A stretch of 64,000 nucleotides of DNA from VXNE01 sp965261535 (GTDB lineage: Bacteria; Pseudomonadota; Gammaproteobacteria; Pseudomonadales; Azotimanducaceae), in the NCBI GenBank assembly GCA_965261535.1, contig OZ253469.1, positions 1,674,001 to 1,738,000 on the forward strand, in the 5' to 3' direction. Below are positions 43,672 to 52,193 of this stretch, piece by piece. Both the position numbers and the translations under genes were made by a program. The stretch's first letter is position 1. Every line of letters begins with the position of its first letter. Under the pieces are notes generated by a model, which searched no databases, was not told where the DNA came from, and worked only from the letters and a program-made list of their open reading frames with translations.

Positions 43672-43702
43672 AACCCCCCACAGGAGGTAAGGACGTAACG
43701 AC

Positions 43703-44809
43703 TCATGGGGTGAGCGTCCGGGCCACGCGGAACCCGAGGAAGTTGAAGCGGAAGCCGGTGGTGCTCCTGAACCGGTTCGCGGCGCGGAGGTTCCACGGGA
43801 AGCTGCTCCAGGAGCCGCCGCGCAAAACGCGCCCGTCACAGGACCCGCTCAGCCAGGCGCCGCCGTCCGCCGGCGCACCCGCATAGCTCCCGTTCCAGCA
43901 GTCCGCCACCCACTCCCACACGTTGCCGTGCATGTCGTACAGCCCGAACCTGTTCGCGCGGAACGAACCCGCCGGCGCGGTGTAGTCCCACTGGTCGCCG
44001 CAAGCATTGCCACAGTTCGCCCGGTTCCGACCGATCTCGTCGCCCCAACTGTACTTCGTCGTCGTCCCCGCCCGCGCCGCGTACTCCCACTCCGACTCGC
44101 TCGGCAGCCGGTACTCCGCGCCCGTCTCCGCCGACAGCCACGCCGCGTACTCGCGCGCGTCGTCCCACGACACATTGATCACCGGGCGGCGACCCCGGCC
44201 CCAGCCCTCGTCAGCCACCTTGTTCGGGTACGTGAAACGGTCGTAGTCCTCGAACGTCACCTCGTGCACCGACAGCGCGAACGGCGCAGAAATCGTCACC
44301 TCGTGCACGGGCTTCTCCTCGGCTAAGCAGTCGTCGTCGTTCGACAGGCAGCCCATCCGGAACGAACCCGCCGGAACCACCACCATCTCGGGACCCTCGC
44401 CCCCCGAACGCAGACTCTCCCAGAACGTGATGCCCGCGATCACCTTCGGCTGCGCCGTCCCCGGGGCGGACGCCCGCCCGTCGACACGGGGCGACGCCGC
44501 GGCCGTGCCCGGCGACGCAGTATCCGCCGACGCGCTCCGCCCCGCAGCCTGCCCTGCAGCCGTCGACCCTGTCGCGGCAACCATCGCCGCGACCACCTCG
44601 CTGTCCACGCCCGCACTCGCCAACCCGACCAGCGCGTCCACCGACGTGTCGAACGCGGCCGGCGCGGACCTGATCTTCGCCACGATCGCCACCGGCGCGA
44701 GCCCCGCTTCCGTCAGCCGCACGATGTCCTCGTTGGTCAGCGCGTCGTCGGCACCGGCGAACAGCCCGACCAGACACACGCAGACGGCCGCCACAATTCT
44801 CGCGCGCAT
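43703..44809 (-). CDS. Formylglycine-generating-enzyme-like protein, probable DGR variable protein
   Basis: A 368-residue secreted protein. Residues 1-20 are a signal peptide (MRARIVAAVCVCLVGLFAGA). Residues 25-80 form a helical domain (LTEAGLAPVAIVAKIRSAPA). Residues about 85-120 are a low-complexity linker. Residues 125-366 are an FGE-sulfatase (C-type-lectin fold) domain with GSFRMGC, EVTFEDYDRF, NVSWDDAREYAAWLSAETG, RLPSESEWEYAARAG and MHGNVWEWVADCW. It ends RVLRGGSWSSFPWNLRAANR plus FRSTTGFRFNFLGFRVAR, the ligand-facing segment. All the putatively variable codons there are of the NNC type. It is likely a surface or secreted binding protein. True FGE catalytic cysteines are not apparent. 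Confidence 0.85.
   Translation of the reverse strand: MRARIVAAVCVCLVGLFAGADDALTNEDIVRLTEAGLAPVAIVAKIRSAPAAFDTSVDALVGLASAGVDSEVVAAMVAATGSTAAGQAAGRSASADTASPGTAAASPRVDGRASAPGTAQPKVIAGITFWESLRSGGEGPEMVVVPAGSFRMGCLSNDDDCLAEEKPVHEVTISAPFALSVHEVTFEDYDRFTYPNKVADEGWGRGRRPVINVSWDDAREYAAWLSAETGAEYRLPSESEWEYAARAGTTTKYSWGDEIGRNRANCGNACGDQWDYTAPAGSFRANRFGLYDMHGNVWEWVADCWNGSYAGAPADGGAWLSGSCDGRVLRGGSWSSFPWNLRAANRFRSTTGFRFNFLGFRVARTLTP
43706..43816 (-). other. Putative DGR variable region (VR)
   Basis: Codons 335-337, 347, 349, 353, 355 and 357 read AGC AGC TTC, TTC, AGC, TTC, TTC and TTC. Each differs from AAC only at the two adenine positions, and non-variable codons between them keep the family consensus. 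Such A-restricted replacement at AAC codons is the hallmark of DGR mutagenic retrohoming. The inferred template (N at all these sites) matches the N-rich consensus of FGE-like DGR targets. No template repeat was found in the window. Confidence 0.7.
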
Positions 44810-45679
44810 CAGATATTCTCCCTCGTCTTCCCGCCGTGTCGGACACCCCCATCATGGCCACCGGGGCCGCCGTCGGTCAAGGCAGCGAAGCGCGCGGCTC
44901 CGGGGCGCACACCGGTGTCCTCTTGTCGCACTCGCCCGCTCGCACCCCGTGGTTCCCGGCTACCGGTCCGTCGACGAAAGTTCGCGCGGTCGTTCTCGGC
45001 AAGTGCGCCGGCCGGCAGCGCAGCCGGACTGCGAAGTCGCCTCTCACCGCCGGCGCGGTCCGCGAGCGTGCGCCAGCCCGCAGGAGGCGCGTCCCGAATG
45101 CCCGCACAACGCGTCGAACCGTACGATGATTCCCGAACGGGGTTTCTGGACCCCCGCATTCCACCAAGTCGCACCAGAGCGTTCCACGCCAAGCAGCGGG
45201 CGCCACGTCCCGAAATCCTCCGTTTTCCGAATGCTCGTTCGCTTTCGGCCTCCAGGGTAGTGCCGGGTCCGAAAGCGCGTCTGACCGCGTCCACCCCATG
45301 TTCTTGACGCTTTCAGCGCCACGCCCTCTGTGCGCAGCTTCTGCCTCCGCTATTGATCCTTAAGTCCAGCCGACGGGGCGTCCATACTCCACGCGGCTGT
45401 CCAAACTCACTGCGCTGGTGATCCAACCACATCGTCGTCCATGGAGACGCGGGCATTGCGCCCCATTTGTCATCCCGCCCATAAGCGCGATACGCTGTGC
45501 CGTCCCTCGGCGTACGGCCCGAGGCATCACATTCCTGAAACCAACCAAACCGAGGACTCAAAAAAATGAACAACGAACAGCACCAAGACCGCGAACAAGC
45601 TCTAGCGAGGCTCCGCCTCAGACCGACAAGTCATGTGATCCAACTTCCATGCCATTGATTGTTTTGAACATTTATTAGT
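44810..45679. other. Gene-poor stretch upstream of the serine protease
   Basis: Nothing supportable in 870 bases. Reading frames on both strands are long because of high G+C and lack motifs. Confidence 0.45.
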
Positions 45680-46948
45680 TTGCAACCTGACTGTAAACAT
45701 AAAACGCGCTCAAGGAATCTAGTTACCCTAGTTCGCGACAAGGCAGAACGCTATCTCAGCGCTTCGGGGGTCACATCCGTGGGCGTCGGCTTCCGTCAAC
45801 AGCTCAACCCAGAGACGGGGCACATGGAGCCAACAGACCAGTTGTGCGTTCAATTCACCGTCGCAACCAAGCTTGCACCTAAAGCACTAGCCCACGAACA
45901 CATTACTCCGCTGCCAGAGTCCTTCCGAGCAGAAGACGGAACCGAAGTTCCGGTCCAAGTACTAGAACGCGATTTCCGTCCGGCCTACACGGTCGTATCC
46001 GATCCCGAACGAGATCTAGCCCAAGCCGAAACCTCCGCAAAAGAGAAGCGCCGCACCCGACAGGACCCAATTTGTCCCGGTATCAGTGTGAGCCACGCCG
46101 CCGGCTCCGCCGGAACAATCGGCGCTATCGTCTACGACAATCGGACTGGAGCACCGCTCATCTTGAGCAACTGGCATGTCCTAGATGGCGGTGAAGAACG
46201 CAAAATCGTCCAGCCCGGTCGCTCGGACCATAGTGATCTCGAACGCAACCACATCGGCCGTTTAGTACGCAGTCACATCGGTCTCGCGGGCGACTGTGCC
46301 GTTGCCAGTATCGAAGGGCGTCGCTTCTCCGAGGCGATCCTTGAACTCGATGTCTACCCAACGAAAACCGCCAAGGTCAACCTCGGAGACGCCGTCGTGA
46401 AATCCGGCCGAACGACAGCCGTGACTTACGGCGTCGTCACCCGCGTTGGCGTTACAGCGAAGATCTCGTATCCAGGACATACAGGTTTTCGCCAAGTTGG
46501 TGCCTTCGAAATACGACCCAACCCCGCGAAACCACCGGAGACCGGCGAAGTCAGCCTAGGCGGTGACTCCGGTAGCCTATGGCTCATCGACGGCGAGGAC
46601 GGCGAGGACGGCGAGGACGGCGAGCGGGACATCGCCGTCGGTCTACACTTCGCGGGCGAGTCAATCCCAGCCCCATCCGCCGAACACGCTCTCGCGTGCA
46701 ACATACACAGCGTTCTCAAAAAGCTCGATGTCTCGTTGATTGATACCGAATCCCCTATTATGGACGACGAAGAACTTTGGAACGAGGTATTGCGGCGCAT
46801 ACAACTGCTGGAACTTGCCGTCGCCTCCCAAGCCGCCCCGAGCGATACGCGCTCCGTCCCAGAGGACGGCCTAGGGTGTATGGCAATTGGTGCGGTCCCG
46901 GTCACGGCAGCGGAGAACCGATTGACGAGATTGACAGAGCCTGCATGA
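45680..46948 (+). CDS. Trypsin-like serine protease
   Basis: A protein of about 422 residues with a TTG start at 45680 (a later start is possible). The chymotrypsin-fold triad is His166 (LILSNWHVLDGG), Asp205 (GLAGDCAVAS) and Ser297 (SLGGDSGSLW). An acidic tandem of GED (residues 304-314) follows the Ser strand, encoded by three 9-bp repeats. No signal peptide is visible, so it may act in the cytoplasm. The last 30 residues overlap the phospholipase A2 gene in another frame. The G+C is lower than in the neighbouring gene-poor sequence, and the composition suggests an acquired gene. Confidence 0.8.
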   Translation: MQPDCKHKTRSRNLVTLVRDKAERYLSASGVTSVGVGFRQQLNPETGHMEPTDQLCVQFTVATKLAPKALAHEHITPLPESFRAEDGTEVPVQVLERDFRPAYTVVSDPERDLAQAETSAKEKRRTRQDPICPGISVSHAAGSAGTIGAIVYDNRTGAPLILSNWHVLDGGEERKIVQPGRSDHSDLERNHIGRLVRSHIGLAGDCAVASIEGRRFSEAILELDVYPTKTAKVNLGDAVVKSGRTTAVTYGVVTRVGVTAKISYPGHTGFRQVGAFEIRPNPAKPPETGEVSLGGDSGSLWLIDGEDGEDGEDGERDIAVGLHFAGESIPAPSAEHALACNIHSVLKKLDVSLIDTESPIMDDEELWNEVLRRIQLLELAVASQAAPSDTRSVPEDGLGCMAIGAVPVTAAENRLTRLTEPA

Positions 46949-47247
46949 ACCACGATCGCTGCTACGACGACAAGGGATACAACCACTGCGATTGTGACAA
47001 GGAACTCGTCCAACGGCTGGGGCAGCTCATCGAGTCCGGCCAATTGAACGGAAAGCAAATGGCCGCGGCAGCAGCAATAAGCACGTGGTTCTCTGTCCAG
47101 CTCTGTAACTACCCGATTAACATTGGTGCCATCCGAATACCAATACCCTTCGGCACAGGCGGGAGCCTTGCTTTCATCTCGGGCGGAGTTAAGAGCGTAA
47201 GGCGGGCTGGAAAATCCGTCTGGAAAAAGATTCGATCGATCTTCTAA
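46876..47247 (+). CDS. Phospholipase A2-like protein
   Basis: A 123-residue protein with the secreted PLA2 signature: calcium loop VYGNWCGPGHGSGEP and catalytic CMNHDRCYDDKGYNHCDCDK (His-Asp pair, cysteine pattern). The C-terminus has a hydrophobic stretch (AAAAAISTWFSVQLCNYPIN) and a basic tail. It begins at the GTG of VYGNWCG, overlapping the protease gene by 73 bases in another frame; AGAGGA lies nine bases upstream. Either it starts there by reinitiation or the original gene was a protease-PLA2 fusion split by a frameshift. PLA2 hydrolyses membrane phospholipids. Confidence 0.7.
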   Translation: MYGNWCGPGHGSGEPIDEIDRACMNHDRCYDDKGYNHCDCDKELVQRLGQLIESGQLNGKQMAAAAAISTWFSVQLCNYPINIGAIRIPIPFGTGGSLAFISGGVKSVRRAGKSVWKKIRSIF

Positions 47248-47272
47248 CACGGCCTAATCGACTGTTCGGCGA

Positions 47273-47303
47273 CAATCAAGATGAGAACGTCTCACCCTGA
47301 TTG
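47273..47303 (+). terminator. Stem-loop after the phospholipase gene
   Basis: CAATCAAGATGAGA and TCTCACCCTGATTG pair at 12 of 14 positions around a three-base loop, 25 bp after the stop codon. No T-run follows, so an intrinsic terminator is not certain. The rest of 47304-47545 holds no gene. Confidence 0.4.
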
Positions 47304-47545
47304 ACGCGCTACAATCGACCGAATGCGCAACGCCTTACCGCGCCACTCGGCGGGGGCGAATCCTGATAGGACCTACGCCCGCGCTGATCCGGCTCGTCAG
47401 TCAGTGTAGTAGTTGCGCGAAAACCGAGTCCGGCTGACCTCCATCCAGATCCTATGTTCAGCAAAGGTCCCTTTACGGGAAGCTGGCTACCAATCTTGGA
47501 GACGCGGGGTTTTGCGCGTCCTTGGCGAGTGGCTCTGCGCTGGTC

Positions 47546-48463
47546 TCATTGGGTCAAGCTGCCTTCCAGTAATGCCGCCTGGAACACCTTTGCGATCCGT
47601 TCGGCTCCGCTCTCACTCGGGTGTAACTCGTCCTTCCAATCGGTCCTGCTCGTCAACGTCTCCCGGGTTGGGACTAACGTAACGGCACAGTTCCTCTCGG
47701 CGAACGTACGTATCTGCTTGCTGAGCTGGCTCGTGACGTGGTGCACCACCGCCGTAGCAATGTCCACCGGGCACTCCGCTCCACTGGTGTACTTGCAGTC
47801 GAGAACGGGCTTGTACCATGGCCCGATCTGCTTACCGAAGACGCGAGAGGCCTGTCCTATGGCTTGGGGGAAATCGTACTCATGGATGAAGATACGAATG
47901 CCGCTACACGACGCGACTGCCCGTTCCGCTATCGCCTCGTAGGCCTCTGACACTGCCTTCAACGCGCAATCTAGCGCGTCGTCCTTCACGATGTCCTCGA
48001 CACAGGCGTCATCCCAAAATGCTTGGATGAGCCCTCCTCTCGCCGCGTCCACCACGTCGTTGCCGCCGGCCGAGAGCAGGAGGGCCTGGAACTGCACGGA
48101 CACTACTTTGTCACCAATGGCGAACTCGGTTTGGCGAAGGACGCGTCCGAGCTCGTCGAGCTGTCTTTCCCCGGCCATTTCCACTGCGGTGTCGCCGTTA
48201 TCGGACAGATTCCTGATGGGCGTGCCAAGTAGGGAGGCCAAATGCGAGAGGACTTGGGCGTAGTCAAACCAAGAATCGCCCTCGGCGGCGATCCGAAGAG
48301 GCAACCGGCTCAACGTATTGGCATCTAGGGTGTTGCCCTCACGCCATCTTTTCCATTGACGTTGGCCGATCCTCCGGCCGGCGTTGATCGCGTGATTCTT
48401 CTCGTAGATGCTGTCCACATTGCTCGGTCGCGCGGTGTTCGCGGTTCCCACGATCCAGCTCAT
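47546..48463 (-). CDS. SGNH/GDSL-family hydrolase
   Basis: A 305-residue hydrolase. The start MSWIVGTANTARPSN (48463) is chosen because AGAGGA lies just upstream; longer frames lack it. Catalytic Ser64 is in AAEGDSWFDY, Asn135 in SAGGNDVVD, and Asp278/His281 in KDELHPSESG. No signal peptide is visible. It should hydrolyse an ester or lipid. It converges with the protease/phospholipase pair; together they form a cluster of three lytic enzymes in the island, possibly effectors. This link is inference. Confidence 0.82.
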   Translation of the reverse strand: MSWIVGTANTARPSNVDSIYEKNHAINAGRRIGQRQWKRWREGNTLDANTLSRLPLRIAAEGDSWFDYAQVLSHLASLLGTPIRNLSDNGDTAVEMAGERQLDELGRVLRQTEFAIGDKVVSVQFQALLLSAGGNDVVDAARGGLIQAFWDDACVEDIVKDDALDCALKAVSEAYEAIAERAVASCSGIRIFIHEYDFPQAIGQASRVFGKQIGPWYKPVLDCKYTSGAECPVDIATAVVHHVTSQLSKQIRTFAERNCAVTLVPTRETLTSRTDWKDELHPSESGAERIAKVFQAALLEGSLTQ

Positions 48464-48669
48464 GCTTGCGTCCTCTTGGTGACTGTTCGGCCAGTGCGCG
48501 AGTGCTCTCGCCATCAAGCATACCGGGAACGCGCCGTTTGCGCCCATCTCACGACCCTTCACCACGCTTGGCTCTAGCACGGACCATCCCATGAAAATCG
48601 CAGTGCTCTCCGATATCGCGACTCGTGCAGCCCGATGTCGCACCGGTTGGTTGTTCGCCGCGCGAAGCG

Positions 48670-48927
48670 CTCGCGGGAGGCCGCGGCCAGCCTCGCCGGT
48701 CTGGCGCCCGTCGCGCGCGAGTCCGGCGAGTGGGGGGGCGCATCATCGGGAACGGCCGCGCGGGCCGCGTGCGCAACCTCCTGTACGTGGCCGCCCTGAG
48801 AGCCATCCAGCACAGTCTGGACCTGGCCCGCGTTCTTGGCCCACTCCGCGAGCGCGGCAAGCCGGGCAAGGTCGCGCTGACCGCCGTGATGCGCAAGCTG
48901 ATCGTGCTTGCCCGACGCGCTGCCTAG
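48670..48927 (+). pseudogene. IS110-family transposase C-terminal remnant
   Basis: The frame contains GRAGRVRNLLYVAALRAIQH then PLRERGKPGKVALTAVMRKL, the C-terminal Transposase_20 region of IS110 elements. The preceding SREAAASLAGLAPVARESGEW part lies in another frame, so at least one frameshift has occurred, and the N-terminal DEDD domain is missing. Confidence 0.75.
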
Positions 48928-50105
48928 GAGGACCGCGTGTGGCTGCCTCCGGCCCCGCCGGCTGGGCACGGAAACGTGCCGTCCCCCCATCGTGCGCAGT
49001 CGCCCGCCCGAGGCGCGGTTCGCTCCTCCGGGAGGCTGCAGGACACCCTGCCGCAGCCGACGCCGGCCACCGCCGTCACGCGTCGCGTTGCCCCCGCTAT
49101 GGCAGGGCGCTTCGCCTGCCCGGCCATAGCGGGGGCAACGTCCCAACCGGTCACGCCCGGCGCGTCCCGCGCGATCCCGGCGGCGGCGCGGGTGTGCCCG
49201 GGCCCGCATCGATCCGCACGCCTGTCGACATCGATACGACGCCGGAGTGCACCGCAACCCCGCACAGGGCGCCGCGCGCCGTCTCCCGACGTTCACGCAC
49301 ACATTTGCGCGCACTACCCGCCGTCGCCCATAATCAGCCCCACTTCCTGCCAGCTCCGACCGGAGCGGCAACGTTGGACCAACCGGTCCTAGCTAGTTTC
49401 ACCAGAGGCACGGCGCACCGACGCCAGAACCGGGGCACCCGTACGCGGCTCCGGCGCGTGAAGACGCGGCAAGTGCCCGTCACACGAAGCGTACCGGGGG
49501 CACCAGCGGCCTCCGCCGCGGAGACATCCGCGCAGACGCGAACCGGGGCGATCCCCGGCGAGCGCAACGCTGGCTGGCCACAAAAACGATTCCCCGCCGG
49601 CCACGGGGACGTGCCTGACCGAAGGCAGCTACCACGGGGCGCCGCACAGCCCCCCGGCCCGCAAGGGCCACGCAGCGAGCCTGCGACAGTGCGGCAGGAG
49701 GCCACCCCATGCCTCCCGCGGGTCCCAGCCCGCGAAGTCGAGCCGGCGGTTTCCGGCAACACACCGTTCGGGCCACAAGCCCATAGTGAGCGAAGCACTC
49801 GATGCAATCCATCGGAGCTTCCAGGCGTCCGCGCGCACACCTGTGACGGGTGCGACGTGGACGGGATGCGGCAGAAGCATCCCGCGCGGCTACACAGCGC
49901 GACAACCCTCTGCAACGGCGAGATCGGTCCCGGCCGTGTCCACAAGGACAGAACCGGGGCGAGCCGGGAACGGGGCGCTACGGCGATTCCGTTCCCGCTG
50001 AGCTGCGACGATCCAGGCGCTTCGATGGAAGCGTTGGTGCGCAGCAACAGTTCTTACGGAACAACTGGATCACCGCCCGCGTCCTGGCGCTCAGGAGGAT
50101 CGCAC
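48928..50105. other. Gene-poor stretch of the island
   Basis: No gene is supported across 1.2 kb. It contains a strong inverted repeat at 49086-49140. A very long open frame crosses it on the plus strand, but the content is compositionally biased and lacks domains before the HTH gene. Confidence 0.45.
49086..49140. repeat. Long perfect inverted repeat in a gene desert
   Basis: An 18-bp arm CGTTGCCCCCGCTATGGC at 49086-49103 and its exact complement at 49123-49140 surround a 19-bp centre that can also fold. It lies in a 1.2-kb region without genes. It may be a recombination site, an insertion end or a transcription structure. Confidence 0.5.
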
Positions 50106-50522
50106 ATGGGACCGACATTGCGCCGGTCGAGGCTCGACCGCCACGCACCCGAACTGCTCGCCCTGCGGCGTGCCGGGGCCACTGTCGCCCAGTTGACCCG
50201 CTGGCTGCACATCGAGCGCAACACGATCATGGCAGCCACCACCATCGGCCGCTGGCTCGACAACGTGCGCGGGCGCGGCGTCGAGGAGGCCGGCGACTTC
50301 GATGCGTTCGCCGCGCTCGACGAGTTGCTCGCCCGCGAGCGCGAACTGCGCTTCCCGCGCCACGCCGCCTCGTGCATCGACCGCCTCGGCTACCACGTCC
50401 TGCGGCTGCGCGCCGACGGCGCAACCATCGGCGAGTGCCACCGCGCGCTACGCGACGAGCACGGGCTGCGGGTCGCCCGCTCCACCGTGTCCCGCTGGCT
50501 GCGGCGACACCGCAATGGCTAG
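50106..50522 (+). CDS. Putative DNA-binding protein with two helix-turn-helix segments
   Basis: A 138-residue protein (MGPTLRRSRLDRHAPELL) with AGGAGGATCGCAC upstream. Two repeated-looking segments, LLALRRAGATVAQLTRWLHI and LRLRADGATIGECHRALRDE, each resemble recombinase- or resolvase-type helix-turn-helices; a final TVSRWLRRH strengthens the DNA-binding reading. It overlaps the integrase gene by eight bases and may act as its accessory or excision factor. Confidence 0.6.
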   Translation: MGPTLRRSRLDRHAPELLALRRAGATVAQLTRWLHIERNTIMAATTIGRWLDNVRGRGVEEAGDFDAFAALDELLARERELRFPRHAASCIDRLGYHVLRLRADGATIGECHRALRDEHGLRVARSTVSRWLRRHRNG

Positions 50523-51462
50523 ACGCAAGCGCGCGCGCCGCGGCCGGGACCAGCCGCGCCACCGGTTCCGCTCGCGCCCCGGCGATCCGGGGAAGCAGGC
50601 GGCGGCCATCGTGAAACGCCTGCAAGGCGGCCGCATCCGGTCGGTCGGCACCGCGAGGAACTACCAGCAGCGGCTGGTGCAGATCGCGGTGCGGCTCGAC
50701 GTGTCCCTCGCCGCGCTGACGCCCGAAGGCGCCGCCGCCTACCTCCGACGCCGCGCCGCCGAAGTGGGCCAGAAGACGCTGGACATGGAGCGCCAGGCGA
50801 TGCAGGCCATGATGGTCGACGTCACCGGGCGGATGGCGCCTGGACAGACGCTGCCCGTCGTCAAGTCCGCAACGCCGCAGCAACTGAAGCCCCGCGCCTA
50901 CTCGCGCGCGCAGGTTCGTGCCATCGTCGCCCGCCAGGACCCCCGCAACGCGCTCGCCACCGGGATCGTGTACGCCAGCGGGATCCGCGCCCACGAACTG
51001 CTCACGCTCGGCCGAGCGGACGAGCAGCCGCCGGACGACCGGCGTGGCCAGTCGCGCCTCACCGGCACCGCCGCCGAAGGCATGAAGTTCGCCGGCCGGG
51101 ACGGCGTGGTCTACACCGTGGTCGGGAAGGGCGGCCTGGTCCGCGAGGTGCTGCTCCCGCACCGTCTCGCCGAGCGCCTCGAAGCGCGCCGCCTGGACGC
51201 GCCGGAGCGCGTCGTCGACCGCGGCGTCCGCTACCTGCAGCGCTACGATCTCGGCGGCGGCCACGCCTTCAGCGCGTCGTTCTCAAGAGCCAGTGTCGAG
51301 GCGCTCGGGAAGAGCCGCGGCGCTCATGGGTTGAGACACGCGTACACCCAACAGAGGATGCGGGAACTCATGCACCACGCCGAACACGGCCTGGCGCTCG
51401 CCATCGTGTCGGAGGAACTCGGTCACCTCGAGCCGATGTCGTGGCATGTGTATCTGCGTTGA
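50515..51462 (+). CDS. Tyrosine recombinase/integrase
   Basis: A 315-residue integrase starting MARRKRARRGRD at 50515, overlapping the HTH gene. N-terminal SAM-like domain (VKRLQGGRIRSVGTARNYQQ and LTPEGAAAYLRRRAAEVG). Catalytic Arg in ASGIRAHELLTL, His-x-x-Arg in GAHGLRHAYTQQ, and the tyrosine in MSWHVYLR at the extreme C-terminus. It is similar in motif to the recombinase at 41733. The operon with the HTH protein suggests a compact recombination module. Confidence 0.78.
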   Translation: MARRKRARRGRDQPRHRFRSRPGDPGKQAAAIVKRLQGGRIRSVGTARNYQQRLVQIAVRLDVSLAALTPEGAAAYLRRRAAEVGQKTLDMERQAMQAMMVDVTGRMAPGQTLPVVKSATPQQLKPRAYSRAQVRAIVARQDPRNALATGIVYASGIRAHELLTLGRADEQPPDDRRGQSRLTGTAAEGMKFAGRDGVVYTVVGKGGLVREVLLPHRLAERLEARRLDAPERVVDRGVRYLQRYDLGGGHAFSASFSRASVEALGKSRGAHGLRHAYTQQRMRELMHHAEHGLALAIVSEELGHLEPMSWHVYLR

Positions 51463-51667
51463 CCACCCGCCCGCGTTCAGGTCCGACCAGGCGATCGGCA
51501 CGACGACGAACGCCATCCCCGTGAACGGAATCCCTCCAGCCTGACGGACGTGCTCGCCCGGCAACCCGGCTCCGCCGGGTCCTCCACTGTGTTGCGGCCC
51601 TCCGGGTGCCCGGCCTGCGCGCGCCCGTCCGACTTCGGGGCATTCCATTCACTGCCGGAGTCGCAAC

Positions 51668-52108
51668 ATGACCGCAACCACAGCCGCCACCCGAACGCCC
51701 GACTGCAACCACTGCCGCCGCCGTCCCGCCGCTCCCGAGCGAACCCGGTGTAGACCGTGCCTCGACAAGGCCGCGGCCAATTCCCGCAAGCGCTACGCCA
51801 GGCTCGCCGCCAACGCCTCCTGCACCCGCTGCGGACGACGTCCCTCCCTGCCGGGCGAGTCGCGCTGCTCAGCCTGCGCGCATGTCCCGCCGAAGTCGTG
51901 GCCGCGACTCGTCCGGTCCTGGTTCATCGAGACCGTCGGCGGTTGCGAGTTCGGGCCGTACCACGACCAACTCGAAGCCCACACCGACGTCGTCATCCGC
52001 CGCATCGAGCGCCGCTTCGGCGAGTACGCCGTCTACGCCCGCACCGAACTCGACGGCACGCCGGACCTGGACGACATCCGCACCCGCCTGTCGTTCGAGA
52101 TCGGCTGA
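51668..52108 (+). CDS. Zinc-binding protein with two Cys4 modules
   Basis: A 146-residue protein. Two tandem C-x2-C...C-x2-C modules: CNHCRRRPAAPERTRCRPC (residues 13-31) and CTRCGRRPSLPGESRCSAC, separated by an Arg-rich linker. The C-terminal half (RLVRSWFIETVGGCEFGPYH, then IERRFGEYAVYARTEL) is not recognised. Such short zinc-binding proteins with internal duplication are often nucleic-acid-binding. It lies between two integrases. Confidence 0.6.
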   Translation: MTATTAATRTPDCNHCRRRPAAPERTRCRPCLDKAAANSRKRYARLAANASCTRCGRRPSLPGESRCSACAHVPPKSWPRLVRSWFIETVGGCEFGPYHDQLEAHTDVVIRRIERRFGEYAVYARTELDGTPDLDDIRTRLSFEIG

Positions 52109-52193
52109 CCTCGCCGTCGCCTCGCCCGGGCAGGCCGCCGGCATCCCCGGCGCCCGCCCCTCGCCACCGCCGCGGCGGCCACCGTGGCGTCCG

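Noticed and set aside
3336..44809. FGE-like protein at 43703 as the maturase of the sulfatase fragment at 3336
   Set aside because: The sulfatase is truncated, the two are 40 kb apart and the FGE-like protein is secreted with a DGR-like variable end.
48591..50522. A 643-codon open frame across 48591-50522
   Set aside because: Only its last 138 codons, after a strong ribosome site, show domains; the rest is compositionally biased and crosses an IS110 remnant in another frame.
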